Numbered from the stretch's first letter, positions 37,806 through 47,941 are shown. The stretch is 64,000 nucleotides of DNA from Chryseobacterium sp. CH21 (GCF_004119445.1 NZ_QICI01000029.1:47895-111894); one strand, 5' to 3'. Program-made: numbers and translations. The notes: generated from the sequence alone by a model not told the origin.

Positions 37806-39036
37806 GCAAAATATATTTCTGGTTATTTTTTTTGCTTTTTTATTTTCTTGTTCCACACAAGAAGATAATTTATTTGCTGAAAATGTAGATCCGATAACTA
37901 ATAATAACAAAAATTATTCAGGGTTAACAGATGCTTATTTGACCGATATTGGAACTATAAATATTGATGTAATAGCTAATGGAAATTATCCTGGACAAAG
38001 CAAAGCAGCGTTTAGAAAAGACATCAACGCACCGAACTTCGGATACTGTCATCCTGACGTTCAGTATTTTCCCAATGGGTTTAATGGATATAAATACTGG
38101 ATGGTTTTTACTCCATATTTTGGAACAGTTGGTATAGAACCTGACTCTAAGAGATATGAAAACCCAACAATTGTTGTATCAAATGACGGATTAAACTGGA
38201 GGCCACCCAATGGAGTTCAATCACCACTTCAGAGAACAGTTTCCAAAGCTGAAAGTTTTGCTGAAAATAAACAAGATCCTATACAGGGATTTTGGTCTGA
38301 TGTAGATTGGATTTACGAAAATGGTAGATTTTCATTATATTATAGAGGTAGCATGATAAAAGCCAAAGCCCTAAAAGCAAGAGGAGCAAAAAGCACAAAT
38401 AATTTTAAAAAGCTTCTTACAAATTCACAAAGAACGATTGTAAGACAAACTTCTACAGATGGAGTTTCCTGGAGTCCGCTTGAAGTTGTTTATAAAAGCA
38501 GCTATCCCTACTCTCCAAATAATAATCATATGATTTCTCCTAGTTTTGTCTATACAGGAAAAAATTATGTAAGTTTTGAAGTCGAGAACAATATAAGTCA
38601 CAATTTTCCTGGAAATGAAGCTTCTTATGTTATAAGAAGAACTTCTGATAATGGTTTAGATTTTTCAATTTTTAAAAAGAGCAAAGTTGTAAATTTTATC
38701 AATAAACCCTGGACAGATGTGAATTCTTCTGATGCGCCATGGCATATTCAGGCTACTTATGTAGACGGATATTATTTCTTGTGTATAGCAGCAGGCGATG
38801 TGAGAAAATATACTGCAGATAGTCTTTATTTGGCCGTTTCCAAAGATGGTCTTAATTTTAAAGTGTTTCCTAAATTATTAGTGAAAAATAATGCATACAG
38901 ATCTTGTATTTTTCCAATGATAACTACGAATGAGGTAATTAATTTCGGGGCGGTTATTGCATATAAAACAGGAGTGTTTAAATATAGAGAGTTTCAACTC
39001 AGTAAGCAAAAATTAGATGACTTTCTTTCAAATTAG
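37798..39036 (+). CDS. Glycosidase-like (beta-propeller) surface lipoprotein
   Basis: 412 residues from ATG 37798; the longer frame to 37759 is unlikely because it precedes the lipoprotein signal MSKQNIFLVIFFAFLFSC (Cys18). The body resembles the five-bladed propeller fold of GH43/sialidase-like proteins: HPDVQYFPNGFNGYKYWMVF, YENPTIVVSNDGLNWRPP (Asp-box-like SNDGLNW), STDGVSWSPLEV, DNGLDFSIFKK and SKDGLNFKVF. Five such SxDGxxW/F repeats are visible. A catalytic triad cannot be assigned, so it may bind or cleave a glycan. It sits between MACPF genes and glycosyltransferases; the DNA is AT-rich. Confidence 0.55.
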   Translation: MSKQNIFLVIFFAFLFSCSTQEDNLFAENVDPITNNNKNYSGLTDAYLTDIGTINIDVIANGNYPGQSKAAFRKDINAPNFGYCHPDVQYFPNGFNGYKYWMVFTPYFGTVGIEPDSKRYENPTIVVSNDGLNWRPPNGVQSPLQRTVSKAESFAENKQDPIQGFWSDVDWIYENGRFSLYYRGSMIKAKALKARGAKSTNNFKKLLTNSQRTIVRQTSTDGVSWSPLEVVYKSSYPYSPNNNHMISPSFVYTGKNYVSFEVENNISHNFPGNEASYVIRRTSDNGLDFSIFKKSKVVNFINKPWTDVNSSDAPWHIQATYVDGYYFLCIAAGDVRKYTADSLYLAVSKDGLNFKVFPKLLVKNNAYRSCIFPMITTNEVINFGAVIAYKTGVFKYREFQLSKQKLDDFLSN

Positions 39037-39046
39037 TTAACTTCGT

Positions 39047-40077
39047 TTGATGATTGTAGAGAAAAATAAAATATTTGTAACTGTAATTATACCGGTTTAC
39101 AATGCAGAAAAATTTTTAGTTGAAACAATTGAAAGTGTTCTTAATCAAAGTTTGAAAGAATTTGAGCTTATTTTAATAAATGATGGAAGTGTAGATGATT
39201 CTGCTTCAATCTGTGAAGAATACCAAAATAATGATTCTAGAATACAATATTTTAGTCAGGCCAACTCGGGAGTTTCGATAGCTAGAAATCTTGGGTTATC
39301 TAAAGCCATTGGAGAGTATATCTTTTTTATGGATTCTGATGATACTATTGATCGGGAATTTTTGAAGACATCCTATGTTGCTGCTAAAGAGCAAAATAAT
39401 GATATTACGATTATAGGAGAAGAGTTTTGTAAAAGACTGCCTCATGCTCCGGCGCTCCCCACTTGGGCACAACTTTTGCGTCTTGGCTTTTTGGAAAAAT
39501 ATTCTGATATAAAATTTCCTGCAGGTATTCAACCTTGTGAAGACGGATTGTTTTCTCATCAGTTAATTGCATTAACTGAAAATATCGGTACCAACACTAA
39601 AGGAATTTATCATTACAGACATCATGAAGATCAAAATCATTTAACAATTAATAAAAATTCAGATAAAGTTATTCAGCAGATTCCTGCTTGGTTGCAAATT
39701 TTGGATAATTTTTATGAACGATATCAACTTTATAAAACAAAAGCACTTCACTTAGCTTTATTTATAGAGCATGAACCATTTGAATTCAGATATTTGGAGA
39801 TGCCTTTGGATAGTCAGCAAAAATTTTTTTACATAGTCTTATCAAAAACTATATGTTGAAAATTTTGCCTTATCTTTCAGTAGAAGAAAAAAGATTGCTT
39901 AGTAAACCTTTTCGTTATTTTATCAAGGCCGATAGTGTTTCTGATTTTGATAAGTTTTATACTAAGTATTCCAAAGAACGTTTAGCAAAGAAAAAACTTT
40001 ACTTATTTTTAATAAAGTTAATTCCATTGAAGAAATTAAGAAGAAGTTTAAGGAAAAGGATCAGTGAAAGTTTGTAA
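39047..40077 (+). pseudogene. Family 2 glycosyltransferase, frameshifted
   Basis: About 343 residues if repaired. GT-A fold at the N-terminus: VTVIIPVYNAEKFLVETIES, LILINDGSVDDSASICEEY, QANSGVSIARNLGL and the metal-binding FFMDSDDTID. The frame ends after SQQKFFYIVLSKTIC at 39859. The C-terminal part (LKILPYLSVEEKRLLSKPFR to ISESL) lies in another frame up to 40077. An eighth T in the T7 tract at 39824-39830 joins them as QKFFLHSLIKNYMLKILPYL. The gene follows the glycosidase-like gene by 10 bp and precedes a GT4 gene by 3 bp: an operon of glycan genes. Confidence 0.8.
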
Positions 40078-40080
40078 GAA

Positions 40081-41322
40081 ATGAAAATTTTATTAATACA
40101 ACATAAAGATTTTATCAACGGTTCAGGAGGAACTGAAAAAATATGCAGCTTTTTAGCTAATCATTTTGCGGGGTCTGGTTATGAGGTTGAAATAGCTACA
40201 AATCAAAATATTTCGGGAACCGCTATTTTTCCTTTGGATAAAGCAATTAGGATTACCAATATATTTGATCCTAATGTAATCCAGGAGAATTTACAAAAAT
40301 TACATAATTATAAAGGAAAAAATCCTTTTCTATGGCTACATTCTAAAGTCAAGAAAAAGCAGGCGAAATTTTTTAACAGGCAACTCCTTAAGAGAATGGA
40401 AGGATCGGATGGTTTGTATGAATTTAATCTTAAAAACAGATCTCAGGCGTGGAAAAAATATATTGATTCAGTAAAACCAGATGTAATTATTACCATGTCT
40501 ATCAGTTCTTTACTGGAAATCACTTATGAGAATGAATATACAATTCCTATTATCAATTCTGTCAATGGAAGACCAGATTATGATTATTCAGATATTCTTT
40601 GGTTTAGAAGTGAAAAAGAAATATATCTCTTAAAAGAATCTTATAGACATCTTTCTGCTATTCAAATCCTTTTTGACAGTTATAAAGATTTCTTACCGGA
40701 AACTTTCCAAGGTAAGACCTTTGTTATTCCCAATCCAGTTCCGCAATTTGATGAAAGTGAAATTGTAAATCTTACTATTGAAAAAGAAAAATATAAAATC
40801 ATACATATAGGTACTTTATCAACCGATTGTAAACAACAACACATTGCCATTGAAGTGTTTGCTGAGATTGTAAAAGAATTTCCAAACTGGGAGCTTCATT
40901 TCTGGGGTGTTGGAAATGATTTTGACTTTTTGAATAAAAAAATTAAGGAGTACAATTTGCAGACTAAAATTTTTTTAAATGGTTTTACGAATAATCCCAT
41001 ATCAAAATTAAAAGAAGCTGATATTTTTATTTTCCCAAGCAAATATGAAGGTTTTGGATTAGCTCTTGCTGAAGCCATGTCAATAGGGCTTCCTGTCTTA
41101 GGATTTATGAATTGTTCTGGTGTCAATGAATTAATCAAACATAATATTACGGGTTTTCTTGCTCAGAATACAGAAGAATTAATATTTTTTCTTAAAAAAA
41201 TAATGGCCGATCCAATTTTACGCTCAAAGTTGGGAACAAATTCTCATTTTGAAATGAACAGGTTTACTCATGAGAAAATGCTTCAAGAATGGAGGTTACT
41301 TATAGAAGAATATATTTCTTAA
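40081..41322 (+). CDS. Family 4 glycosyltransferase (GT-B)
   Basis: 413 residues. The N-terminal Rossmann domain has the acceptor-side loop GSGGTEKICSFLANHFAGSG. The C-terminal donor-binding domain has IIHIGTLSTDCKQQHIAIEV, then FLNGFTNNPISKLKEADIFI and the EX7E motif in FPSKYEGFGLALAEAMSIGL. This is a retaining nucleotide-sugar-dependent transferase of surface polysaccharide synthesis. Sugar specificity cannot be read. Last gene of the + strand unit, with a terminator 10 bp on. Confidence 0.88.
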   Translation: MKILLIQHKDFINGSGGTEKICSFLANHFAGSGYEVEIATNQNISGTAIFPLDKAIRITNIFDPNVIQENLQKLHNYKGKNPFLWLHSKVKKKQAKFFNRQLLKRMEGSDGLYEFNLKNRSQAWKKYIDSVKPDVIITMSISSLLEITYENEYTIPIINSVNGRPDYDYSDILWFRSEKEIYLLKESYRHLSAIQILFDSYKDFLPETFQGKTFVIPNPVPQFDESEIVNLTIEKEKYKIIHIGTLSTDCKQQHIAIEVFAEIVKEFPNWELHFWGVGNDFDFLNKKIKEYNLQTKIFLNGFTNNPISKLKEADIFIFPSKYEGFGLALAEAMSIGLPVLGFMNCSGVNELIKHNITGFLAQNTEELIFFLKKIMADPILRSKLGTNSHFEMNRFTHEKMLQEWRLLIEEYIS

Positions 41323-41330
41323 TCAGTTTA

Positions 41331-41369
41331 ATAAAAAAGGGGATTTTGTTAAAATGTCCCCTTTTTTAT
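41331..41369. terminator. Bidirectional terminator
   Basis: 10-bp stem AAAAAGGGGA / TCCCCTTTTT with a 13-base loop, between the + strand GT4 gene and the convergent MACPF gene 3. Confidence 0.8.
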
Positions 41370-41444
41370 TCTTGATCTTTTCCTAATATAAGTTGATTAA
41401 CTGACAACCTATTTTAGGACGACTCAAATTAAATATTATAATAC

Positions 41445-42875
41445 TTAATTTTCAAATGCATTAAAAACTATATTTTCTCTAATCCATGTATTATCTATTT
41501 GAGTAATATTAGGATTAAGTTCAAAAATATGATCTTTCATTTGACTATTATAATATTTATATACTGGTTTTGCTCCTGTAACAGACTGATTTGGAACATA
41601 GAAAATGATTCCTTCATTTCTTACATTTGCATCAGAAAACTGTAAATAAGGATCTGTATAGTATACGTGATCATTTAAGCTAGGAATAAAATATTTATAC
41701 ACTGCTACAGTATTTGGAGCAGGATAATTATAACCATAAAATGCTACCTTTTCTTTAACCCAAGTATTATCATATGAAATGACATTTGCTTGAGGATCAT
41801 AAATATGATCATTCATATTTGCACTAAAATATCTGTAAATCGGAACTTTATCCAGAGAAATTTGTGTAGAATTATTTTGCAAATACTGAGTAATGTAACT
41901 CTGTACTTGTGCTCTTTTATTAGCATCACTAATAAATTCATATAAAGGAATCAACCCTGTATCTCCAAAATCAATTAACGTTGCATTTTGTAATGTACAA
42001 GTACTTTGCCATTGATTAATATTAAGTTTAACAGGAGTCGTATTGTCAAGAACAATTTCTCCGATTAATGCCTGAGTCCCATCTCCTCCAACAGATCTGT
42101 AATTTACTTTTTGATTGTAATTATATTTTGCTTCACTAGAATTGTAAGAATAATCAATATTTGCAGACCATAATTTTGATAAAGCATTTGCTGCGAATCC
42201 TGCTGCAAGAGCTTCTGTTTTTTTATCACTACGGGTTTGTGTTTGATATGAAATCGAGAATTTAGCACCTAATACAGCACTAGTTACAACATGTGTTCCG
42301 TAATAATTTACTAATGCTTCAGGAGATAATGTATTTACATCATCAATGAAGTTTTGAGATAAATAATTATTTCTTAGATTTTCATTATTAGAGACAAGCT
42401 TAAGCCTTTTCTGGATAATGTATTTAGTTGCATTTGCAAGTGACATACTTCCTTTATAAGCTTCTGTACTACCAAAAGAACTCTTAACTTCAGCTGTAAA
42501 TAGTTTAAATAAACTTGCAGAGAACCCCGCTTTAAGAGTTAATTCATTTGAATACTCAACAGAATTTGTGCCGAAAGTATACTCAAAGTTTTCTTCAGTA
42601 CCTACTTTAATATCCATGTGGCCAGGATCTAAGTTGTTGAATTTTTCAGTATCAATAACTTGTAGCCTTGTGGATTCAATATTTGCATATCTCCCTGTTG
42701 CATCATATCCAAATCCCAAAGCATTAAAGTTGTTAGATAATACAACTTTTGCGACTGATCTGTTTATTTTTTCCTTATCTTGAAATGGTTCAGCTTCATC
42801 TGAAGAAATTATTTCACTGGAGCAATTTACAAGAGTAATGCTCAGAAATAATGAACAAACAATTTTTTTTACCAT
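41445..42875 (-). CDS. MACPF-domain (perforin-like) lipoprotein 3
   Basis: 476 residues from ATG 42875 (the longer frame opens with a TTG at 42884). Lipobox LVNC (Cys18) then SSEIISSDEAE. MACPF domain about 45-345 with signature Y192-G-T-H195-V (NYYGTHVVTSAVLGAK) and the preceding TKYIIQKRLKLVSNNENL. The C-terminus again has three beta-repeats of another variety (MNDHIYDPQANVISYDNTW, LNDHVYYTDPYLQ, MKDHIFELNPNITQIDNTW). It is clearly more distant from genes 1 and 2 than they are from each other. A TAATTTTG -7 box lies at 42908-42915 (minus). It splits the two glycosyltransferase sets. Confidence 0.86.
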   Translation of the reverse strand: MVKKIVCSLFLSITLVNCSSEIISSDEAEPFQDKEKINRSVAKVVLSNNFNALGFGYDATGRYANIESTRLQVIDTEKFNNLDPGHMDIKVGTEENFEYTFGTNSVEYSNELTLKAGFSASLFKLFTAEVKSSFGSTEAYKGSMSLANATKYIIQKRLKLVSNNENLRNNYLSQNFIDDVNTLSPEALVNYYGTHVVTSAVLGAKFSISYQTQTRSDKKTEALAAGFAANALSKLWSANIDYSYNSSEAKYNYNQKVNYRSVGGDGTQALIGEIVLDNTTPVKLNINQWQSTCTLQNATLIDFGDTGLIPLYEFISDANKRAQVQSYITQYLQNNSTQISLDKVPIYRYFSANMNDHIYDPQANVISYDNTWVKEKVAFYGYNYPAPNTVAVYKYFIPSLNDHVYYTDPYLQFSDANVRNEGIIFYVPNQSVTGAKPVYKYYNSQMKDHIFELNPNITQIDNTWIRENIVFNAFEN

Positions 42876-42990
42876 AAAATACAAATTTATTTAAAATTTT
42901 AATGGTGCAAAATTAGGATTTTTTTTATTTCTTTAAGCAGAGAATTGTACATTGGTTAAGTTTTAAAAAATCTTTTATGCATACTAAATT

Positions 42991-43022
42991 AAAAATGTTT
43001 CCCAAAAATGGGAAACATTAAT
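42991..43022 (-). terminator. Rho-independent terminator of the rocD-glycosyltransferase operon
   Basis: 10-bp perfect stem AATGTTTCCC / GGGAAACATT with a 6-base loop, 20 bp past the stop of the last minus-strand glycosyltransferase gene; A-run on + gives the U-tail. Confidence 0.8.
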
Positions 43023-43042
43023 CAGTTCTTTTATTTAGAAAA

Positions 43043-44252
43043 TTATTTCAGTAGTTCAAAAATTTCTTCTCTCTGAGCTTCAATAGAAAAAGGATAAATA
43101 GCTTTCTCGGAATTATTATGCAGGGTATTCCAGGTCGATTTATTGCTGCAGATTTCAATGATATTATCTGCAAACTTTTGATAATCTTCATTTCCTGAAA
43201 TTAATGCAGTAACTCCATTTTCTAAAAACATACCTTCTGCTCCAATTTCAGTAGTTAATACTGGAAGAGTGTATTCTAAAGCCTGGCCGATTTTACCTTT
43301 TACCCCTGCTCCAAATCTCAATGGTGAAACAGAAGCAAAACATTTTTCGTAGTAGGGGATAATGTCTTCTACAAAACCTGCAATTTCAAATCTATCTGAA
43401 TTCATTTTTTCAATAGCTTCCGGAGCTTCCGGTCCAATAATAGTGATCTTTAGATCTGGTAAAACTTTCCATACCAAAGGCATAATCTGATGATAAAGAA
43501 TTTCCACAGCATCTACATTAGGATCGTGTAAAAAAGTTCCGATAAAGAAAATACCATTTCGTTTTTCGAATGGAGGCATATCTTCAGGTTTTACTTTTAA
43601 ATTATGAACGTTACTTACCGTAAAAAGTTTCGATTGATCTACAAAAGAAGTCATAAACTCTTTTTCTTTATCACTGATTACTGCTATCTTATCAGCCTGC
43701 TTGCAAAGTTCAGTTTCTATATGCTTATAATATACCAGTTCTTTGGCTCTGTTTTTATCATATTTTATTTCAAGACCTCTTTCCATTCTAAGATAATGGA
43801 TATCCACCATATCATAAACAATCTTAGCCTGTGGGGCTTTTTTCTGAAAAATCTAAATAATGTTCGAAAAGTTCAGGTCTGTGGCACCATACAAAGTCCA
43901 ATTTTGGAAGAAGGCTATTGATAAAGTGCTTTTTACCTTTCATAATACCATATTTACCTATAAAAGGAGTGTAAACCATTACATTATGGTCGTTTAAGTT
44001 CTGAATGTATTTCTTTGATTCCAGTTTGGGAATAGCCTTTCTCCAATCCATCAGATATACATTATAGTGCTTACCCAAAAACTTTGCAATTTCGGTAATT
44101 CTATTAGATGCAGAATCTTTATCAAATGTAGGAATCTGACTGTCCACGATGAGAACATTCTTTTTATTAGGATCGTGAGTAATGTTCTTTATAGATAAAG
44201 GATAATGTCTCTTTAAGTATATATAATTTTTTATTTTTCTTTTGATACCCAT
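43043..44252 (-). pseudogene. Glycosyltransferase (GT4-like), frameshifted
   Basis: About 400 residues if repaired. The N-terminal part (44252-43824) has LIVDSQIPTFDKDSASNRI and YLMDWRKAIPKLESKKY, ending FEHYLDFSEKSPTG-stop. The C-terminal part has YDMVDIHYLRMERGLEIKYD, the donor domain FFIGTFLHDPNVDAVEILYH, IIGPEAPEAIEKMNSDRFEI and SPLRFGAGVKGKIGQALEY. Removing one base from the T6 tract at 43838-43843 (+) reads FSEKAPQAKIVYDMVDIHYL. The last gene of the minus-strand glycan operon, 5 bp after its neighbour. Confidence 0.8.
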
Positions 44253-44257
44253 GATCT

Positions 44258-45202
44258 TTATAATTTGAATATTGTCTTTGTAAAATTTTTGACACTGTAT
44301 TTATCAATAATATCTTGAGAAATTGGTTGATAATCAAGTTCCAGAAAATTTTTGATCTCATCAGGATTTAAGCTGCTGCTATCTATAATTAATATATTAT
44401 TGGGGTGATAAAATTCGTATTCTTTTACCGCTGTATTGGTGGTGATCAATTTTTTCCGATAACCTAAACTTTCAAACGTTCTGAAAGATAATCCTTTCTG
44501 ATCCTGTCTCTGAATGTCAATCATTGCTTTAGATTGGGCAATCAATTTCTTAGTTTCATCAAGGGAAAGATATCTTGTGGTTGAAATCAAATGAGGATAT
44601 TCTAACTTGTCATACCAAAATAATACAAAATAAATGTTTAATCCGTTTTCTGCCAAGATCTTTGAAATAGAATTAATCTCATCAATTCTGGAGTCATAAG
44701 AAGAAACATTGAAAATATCATATTGAATTTCTTCGGGTTCTAAAGTTTTATCATAGATGAAATTGGAAGTTTCAATAAAATTATATTTTTTGATGTCCTC
44801 TTTTTCATAGGAGTAAATTTCGTCAAAAAAATGAGCTATTTCAAGTTGTCTCGGAAATTTTTTACAACTGTCATATAAGTAAGCTGTAAATGTCTTCGTA
44901 TTGCTCTTTAATTGTTTTAATAAAGAATCATCCAGCATATCAGGTCTGATCACAAAAATAATATCCTGCTTCTCCTTTATCTGATGTAAAACCTGTTGAT
45001 TGAAATATTTTTTTTTAATGTTACTCCCAAATAATTTGGTAATTCCGTTCCAGACTTTCAGAAAAATATTGGGGTACTTGTATTTTATAGTGTCTGTTTT
45101 AATATCAGTAACTATAATGTGATGAGATTTGAGCTCCTGAACAACAAAATCAAGATAACCATACGCAAAAGGGTAGATTAAAGTAATTTTCTTTGGTGTC
45201 AT
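44258..45202 (-). CDS. Glycosyltransferase-like protein (CgeB-like), paralogue of the 46.2-47.2 kb gene
   Basis: 314 residues. It is similar in plan to the product of 46210-47187: both have an N-terminal domain ending in a TAYLYDS/VTYLYDN segment, a middle ITSYD/SSYDSRI turn, and a C-terminal donor-type segment (QDQKGLSFRTFESLGYRKKL, ITTNTAVKEYEFYHPNNILI). The PNNILI-with-final-helix layout suggests a GT-B donor domain. Its start overlaps the stop of the upstream gene by 4 bases, showing translational coupling. Sugar unknown. Confidence 0.65.
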   Translation of the reverse strand: MTPKKITLIYPFAYGYLDFVVQELKSHHIIVTDIKTDTIKYKYPNIFLKVWNGITKLFGSNIKKKYFNQQVLHQIKEKQDIIFVIRPDMLDDSLLKQLKSNTKTFTAYLYDSCKKFPRQLEIAHFFDEIYSYEKEDIKKYNFIETSNFIYDKTLEPEEIQYDIFNVSSYDSRIDEINSISKILAENGLNIYFVLFWYDKLEYPHLISTTRYLSLDETKKLIAQSKAMIDIQRQDQKGLSFRTFESLGYRKKLITTNTAVKEYEFYHPNNILIIDSSSLNPDEIKNFLELDYQPISQDIIDKYSVKNFTKTIFKL

Positions 45203-46188
45203 TTTGTAAATATTTCTTTCAACTTGTTTTCAAAAGCAATTTCTTCATTCAAAACCATATTTTTATAGGTGCTAAATTGTGAAATATGATCAGAATAGTT
45301 GTCTAAAACCTCTTTTATTTTTGCAATAATTTCAGGTATTGTCTTTTCACTGAAATTGAATTTGTACTCATCAGGAATCATCAAATCTTCATAAAATGCA
45401 GAAGACCCGTTTTTTCCGGAAATAATACAACAATCCTGAGATACAGATTCTCTCAACATTTTATCTCTTCCCGGGTTTTCCCCAAAATCAACGTACAATA
45501 ATGACTTTGCCATCAAATCTTTAATTTGATCCGCATTCATATTCTGTACAGGAATCCAGCATAAGTCAGGAGAATTTTTAATTAATTCGGAAACCTCTTT
45601 TTTCCCTTTTCTTGGATTGTATAAAATGGTTTTGTTAGAAAGGTCTTTTTCGATTCGATTTGTATTCTTTAAAAAGCTGGGATTGATATAATCACAAACA
45701 AAATCTATCTGGTTGGCAGGAATGCCATGATCTTTTATATAAATTGAAGATCTGTAAGACTGAGCCCATTGAAAAACTTTTGGTAAATGTTCAAAATGAT
45801 ATTCTTTATCGTTTTGCTTGTAAAATAATTTGGTGAGGAAACTCTGTCTCCGTATTCTATGATCCATTAAGATTTTATAAAAATCTACACTTAACCACCA
45901 AATTACCTTTTGGCTTTCAGGGTATTTCTTTACCAGAAAAGTCATAGATTCCGGTATAATCAGTATATTTTCAGGCTTATCTTCTACAATTTCAATTTCT
46001 CTTGTAGTATAAACATTATAATTGACAGGTTTTGCATTTTTTCTCTGGGGAATATAATGCATAAATACATTTTTAACTCCTAAGTGATATAGCTTATCAG
46101 CAAGTTGATGCAATGCTTCGGGACCTCCTGTAACACTGTTTGGAGGACAAAATATGATGATTTTAGATTGATCTGTATATGTAAGCAT
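45199..46188 (-). CDS. Putative glycosyltransferase (GT-B type)
   Basis: 329 residues. The N-terminus IIIFCPPNSVTGGPEALHQL has the GGP-E loop typical of GT-B acceptor domains. The C-terminal half contains ILYNPRKGKKEVSELIKNS and VDFGENPGRDKMLRESVSQD, a plausible donor-site region with DFGENPGRD. No closer family can be named. It lies inside the glycan operon, overlapping the next gene by 4 bp. Confidence 0.6.
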   Translation of the reverse strand: MLTYTDQSKIIIFCPPNSVTGGPEALHQLADKLYHLGVKNVFMHYIPQRKNAKPVNYNVYTTREIEIVEDKPENILIIPESMTFLVKKYPESQKVIWWLSVDFYKILMDHRIRRQSFLTKLFYKQNDKEYHFEHLPKVFQWAQSYRSSIYIKDHGIPANQIDFVCDYINPSFLKNTNRIEKDLSNKTILYNPRKGKKEVSELIKNSPDLCWIPVQNMNADQIKDLMAKSLLYVDFGENPGRDKMLRESVSQDCCIISGKNGSSAFYEDLMIPDEYKFNFSEKTIPEIIAKIKEVLDNYSDHISQFSTYKNMVLNEEIAFENKLKEIFTK

Positions 46189-46209
46189 GATTTTAAATAA
46201 ACAATATAT

Positions 46210-47187
46210 TTAGGATAATTGGAAAACTCTATCTACCCAACTGTCCAGAGTGTATCGGGAGTAGATTTCCTCCGGAATTTTTTCATAGGGTTTCTCAAAG
46301 AAAGATTTGTCAAGATTACTAATATTTTTGTTTAAAATCAAAATATTATTGGGGTTGTAAAAATCATAGGTTTTAATGGCTTCATTATCAGTAATGATTT
46401 TTTTCTCCAGAGACATGGCTTCAAATATCCTGAAACTAAGCCCATATTGCCCTTCGCGCATAAGGTCTAATAAAACCCTTGAATTCTTATAGTATTTAGG
46501 AAGATCATCGTGAGGAATCTTTTTGATACTGAAAATCAGGAAAAGGTTTTTAGGTACCGTCATGAAGATATTCGCTAACTGATGTTTCCATGATTTTTTA
46601 CCAATAATCATAATCTGAAATTTTAGTCCCTGCTCAATCAGTTTTTTAGCAAGTAATTTGATCAGCGTCACCCTTCTGTTATCATAAGATGTGATATAGA
46701 AAAGATCCATTTCCGGATGCTGGTTTTCTTTTATGCAGTGAGGCAGATAAATGTAATTCGTTAATTTTTCAAACCCATGTTTTTTGACATCTATATGATC
46801 AAAGGAAAATACTTTGTCAAAAAGGTACAGTTTATCTTCTACAGGAACTCTTTCAAGATTGTCATAAAGATAAGTAACCAGACGGTCTGTATACTTGCGG
46901 ATTTTTTGAAGCGTAGAAAGATCAAATGTATCTGGATTCATCACCAGTATCTGATCCTGATGTCCTAGTTTTTCCAGAGAATCAAGAACATACTTTTGTC
47001 TTTTTTCAGTCTTAAGGTTTTTATTTAAAAAAGTTTTGCTTAAAGCATTTACAGCTCTTTCATTGAAGTTGGAATGAGTAACGGTACTGATCTTTATATG
47101 ATGGGCATCAATACCTCTTTTGCATAATGTTTCAACAATATACTTATCATAATCCCAAAAATCATAACTAATGATACAAATCTTCAT
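46210..47187 (-). CDS. Glycosyltransferase-like protein (CgeB-like), paralogue of the 44.3-45.2 kb gene
   Basis: 325 residues with MKICIISYDFWDYDKYIVET at the start, LVTYLYDNLERVPVEDKL in the middle and a C-terminal RVLLDLMREGQYGLSFRIFE, KKIITDNEAIKTYDFYNPNN region. The final FQLS and the SFR-x-FE-x4-KK-x-IT pattern are shared with the gene two places downstream, so the pair looks like an old duplication with diverged acceptor domains. It starts 4 bp after the upstream GT2 stop. Confidence 0.65.
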   Translation of the reverse strand: MKICIISYDFWDYDKYIVETLCKRGIDAHHIKISTVTHSNFNERAVNALSKTFLNKNLKTEKRQKYVLDSLEKLGHQDQILVMNPDTFDLSTLQKIRKYTDRLVTYLYDNLERVPVEDKLYLFDKVFSFDHIDVKKHGFEKLTNYIYLPHCIKENQHPEMDLFYITSYDNRRVTLIKLLAKKLIEQGLKFQIMIIGKKSWKHQLANIFMTVPKNLFLIFSIKKIPHDDLPKYYKNSRVLLDLMREGQYGLSFRIFEAMSLEKKIITDNEAIKTYDFYNPNNILILNKNISNLDKSFFEKPYEKIPEEIYSRYTLDSWVDRVFQLS

Positions 47188-47191
47188 TCAA

Positions 47192-47941
47192 CTAATTTTG
47201 CTCTTTTTTTAATGATTCATAGGTTTCATAAACGCTTAAAGACTGCAGGTAAGATAACTGATACCCTTCTTTTCCGTCTAAAATACCTAATTTCATTATG
47301 TAGGCTTTAAAGAATTTAAAAGCTGTTTTAAGATATTGAACTAAAACACTGTACTTTTTCCCTTTTGCAGCCAGTTCTTTCCCCTTTAAAACTCCGTAAT
47401 GAATCATCTTTTCTCTGTATGACTCATAATCTGAAACGGAGTAATGTAGTAATTTATTTTTTAAAACCCCAATACTTCCGTCTACTTCCAGAGTTTCATG
47501 TACTTTTTTGTCTGCCATATATCTGGCCTTCGATTTTCTGAACAGTCTGAAGTTTTTATCAGATTGTGTTCCTGAAAAGTGAATGGGTTTCTGGGCAAAA
47601 AAGAACTTCCTGTAAAAATAGTAGGCATCTTTTTGCCTTGGTTTATTCAGCTCATCAATAATTTCCTCTTTCAGGGCCGGAGTAATTCTTTCGTCACCAT
47701 CCAAAAATAAAACCCAGTCATTTTTTGCTGCACCCAAAGCCAGGTTCCTTTGCTTTGTAAAGTCTTCAAATTTATGTTGAATCACCTTTACATTAGGGAA
47801 TTCTTTCGCAATTTCTACAGTTTTATCTGTACTAAAAGAGTCTACTACTATTATTTCATCACAAATATCAAAAGACTCCAGTACTTCCCGTATGTTTTTT
47901 TCTTCGTTATATGTTATGATCAAACCACTTATATTCATCAC
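47192..47941 (-). CDS. Family 2 glycosyltransferase (WaaE/KdtX-like)
   Basis: 249 residues. The GT-A core is ISGLIITYNEEKNIREVLES, IIVVDSFSTDKTVEIAKEF, FTKQRNLALGAAKNDWVLFL and the DxD-type DGDERITP. The C-terminal FHxxxxKVHETL-like segment (KKVHETLEVDGSIG) and the ending LGILDGKEGYQLSYLQS are typical of LPS-core WaaE/KdtX-type transferases. It probably adds a core or O-unit sugar on the cytoplasmic face. Sister gene of 48757-49539, in the same operon. Confidence 0.88.
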   Translation of the reverse strand: MMNISGLIITYNEEKNIREVLESFDICDEIIVVDSFSTDKTVEIAKEFPNVKVIQHKFEDFTKQRNLALGAAKNDWVLFLDGDERITPALKEEIIDELNKPRQKDAYYFYRKFFFAQKPIHFSGTQSDKNFRLFRKSKARYMADKKVHETLEVDGSIGVLKNKLLHYSVSDYESYREKMIHYGVLKGKELAAKGKKYSVLVQYLKTAFKFFKAYIMKLGILDGKEGYQLSYLQSLSVYETYESLKKEQN

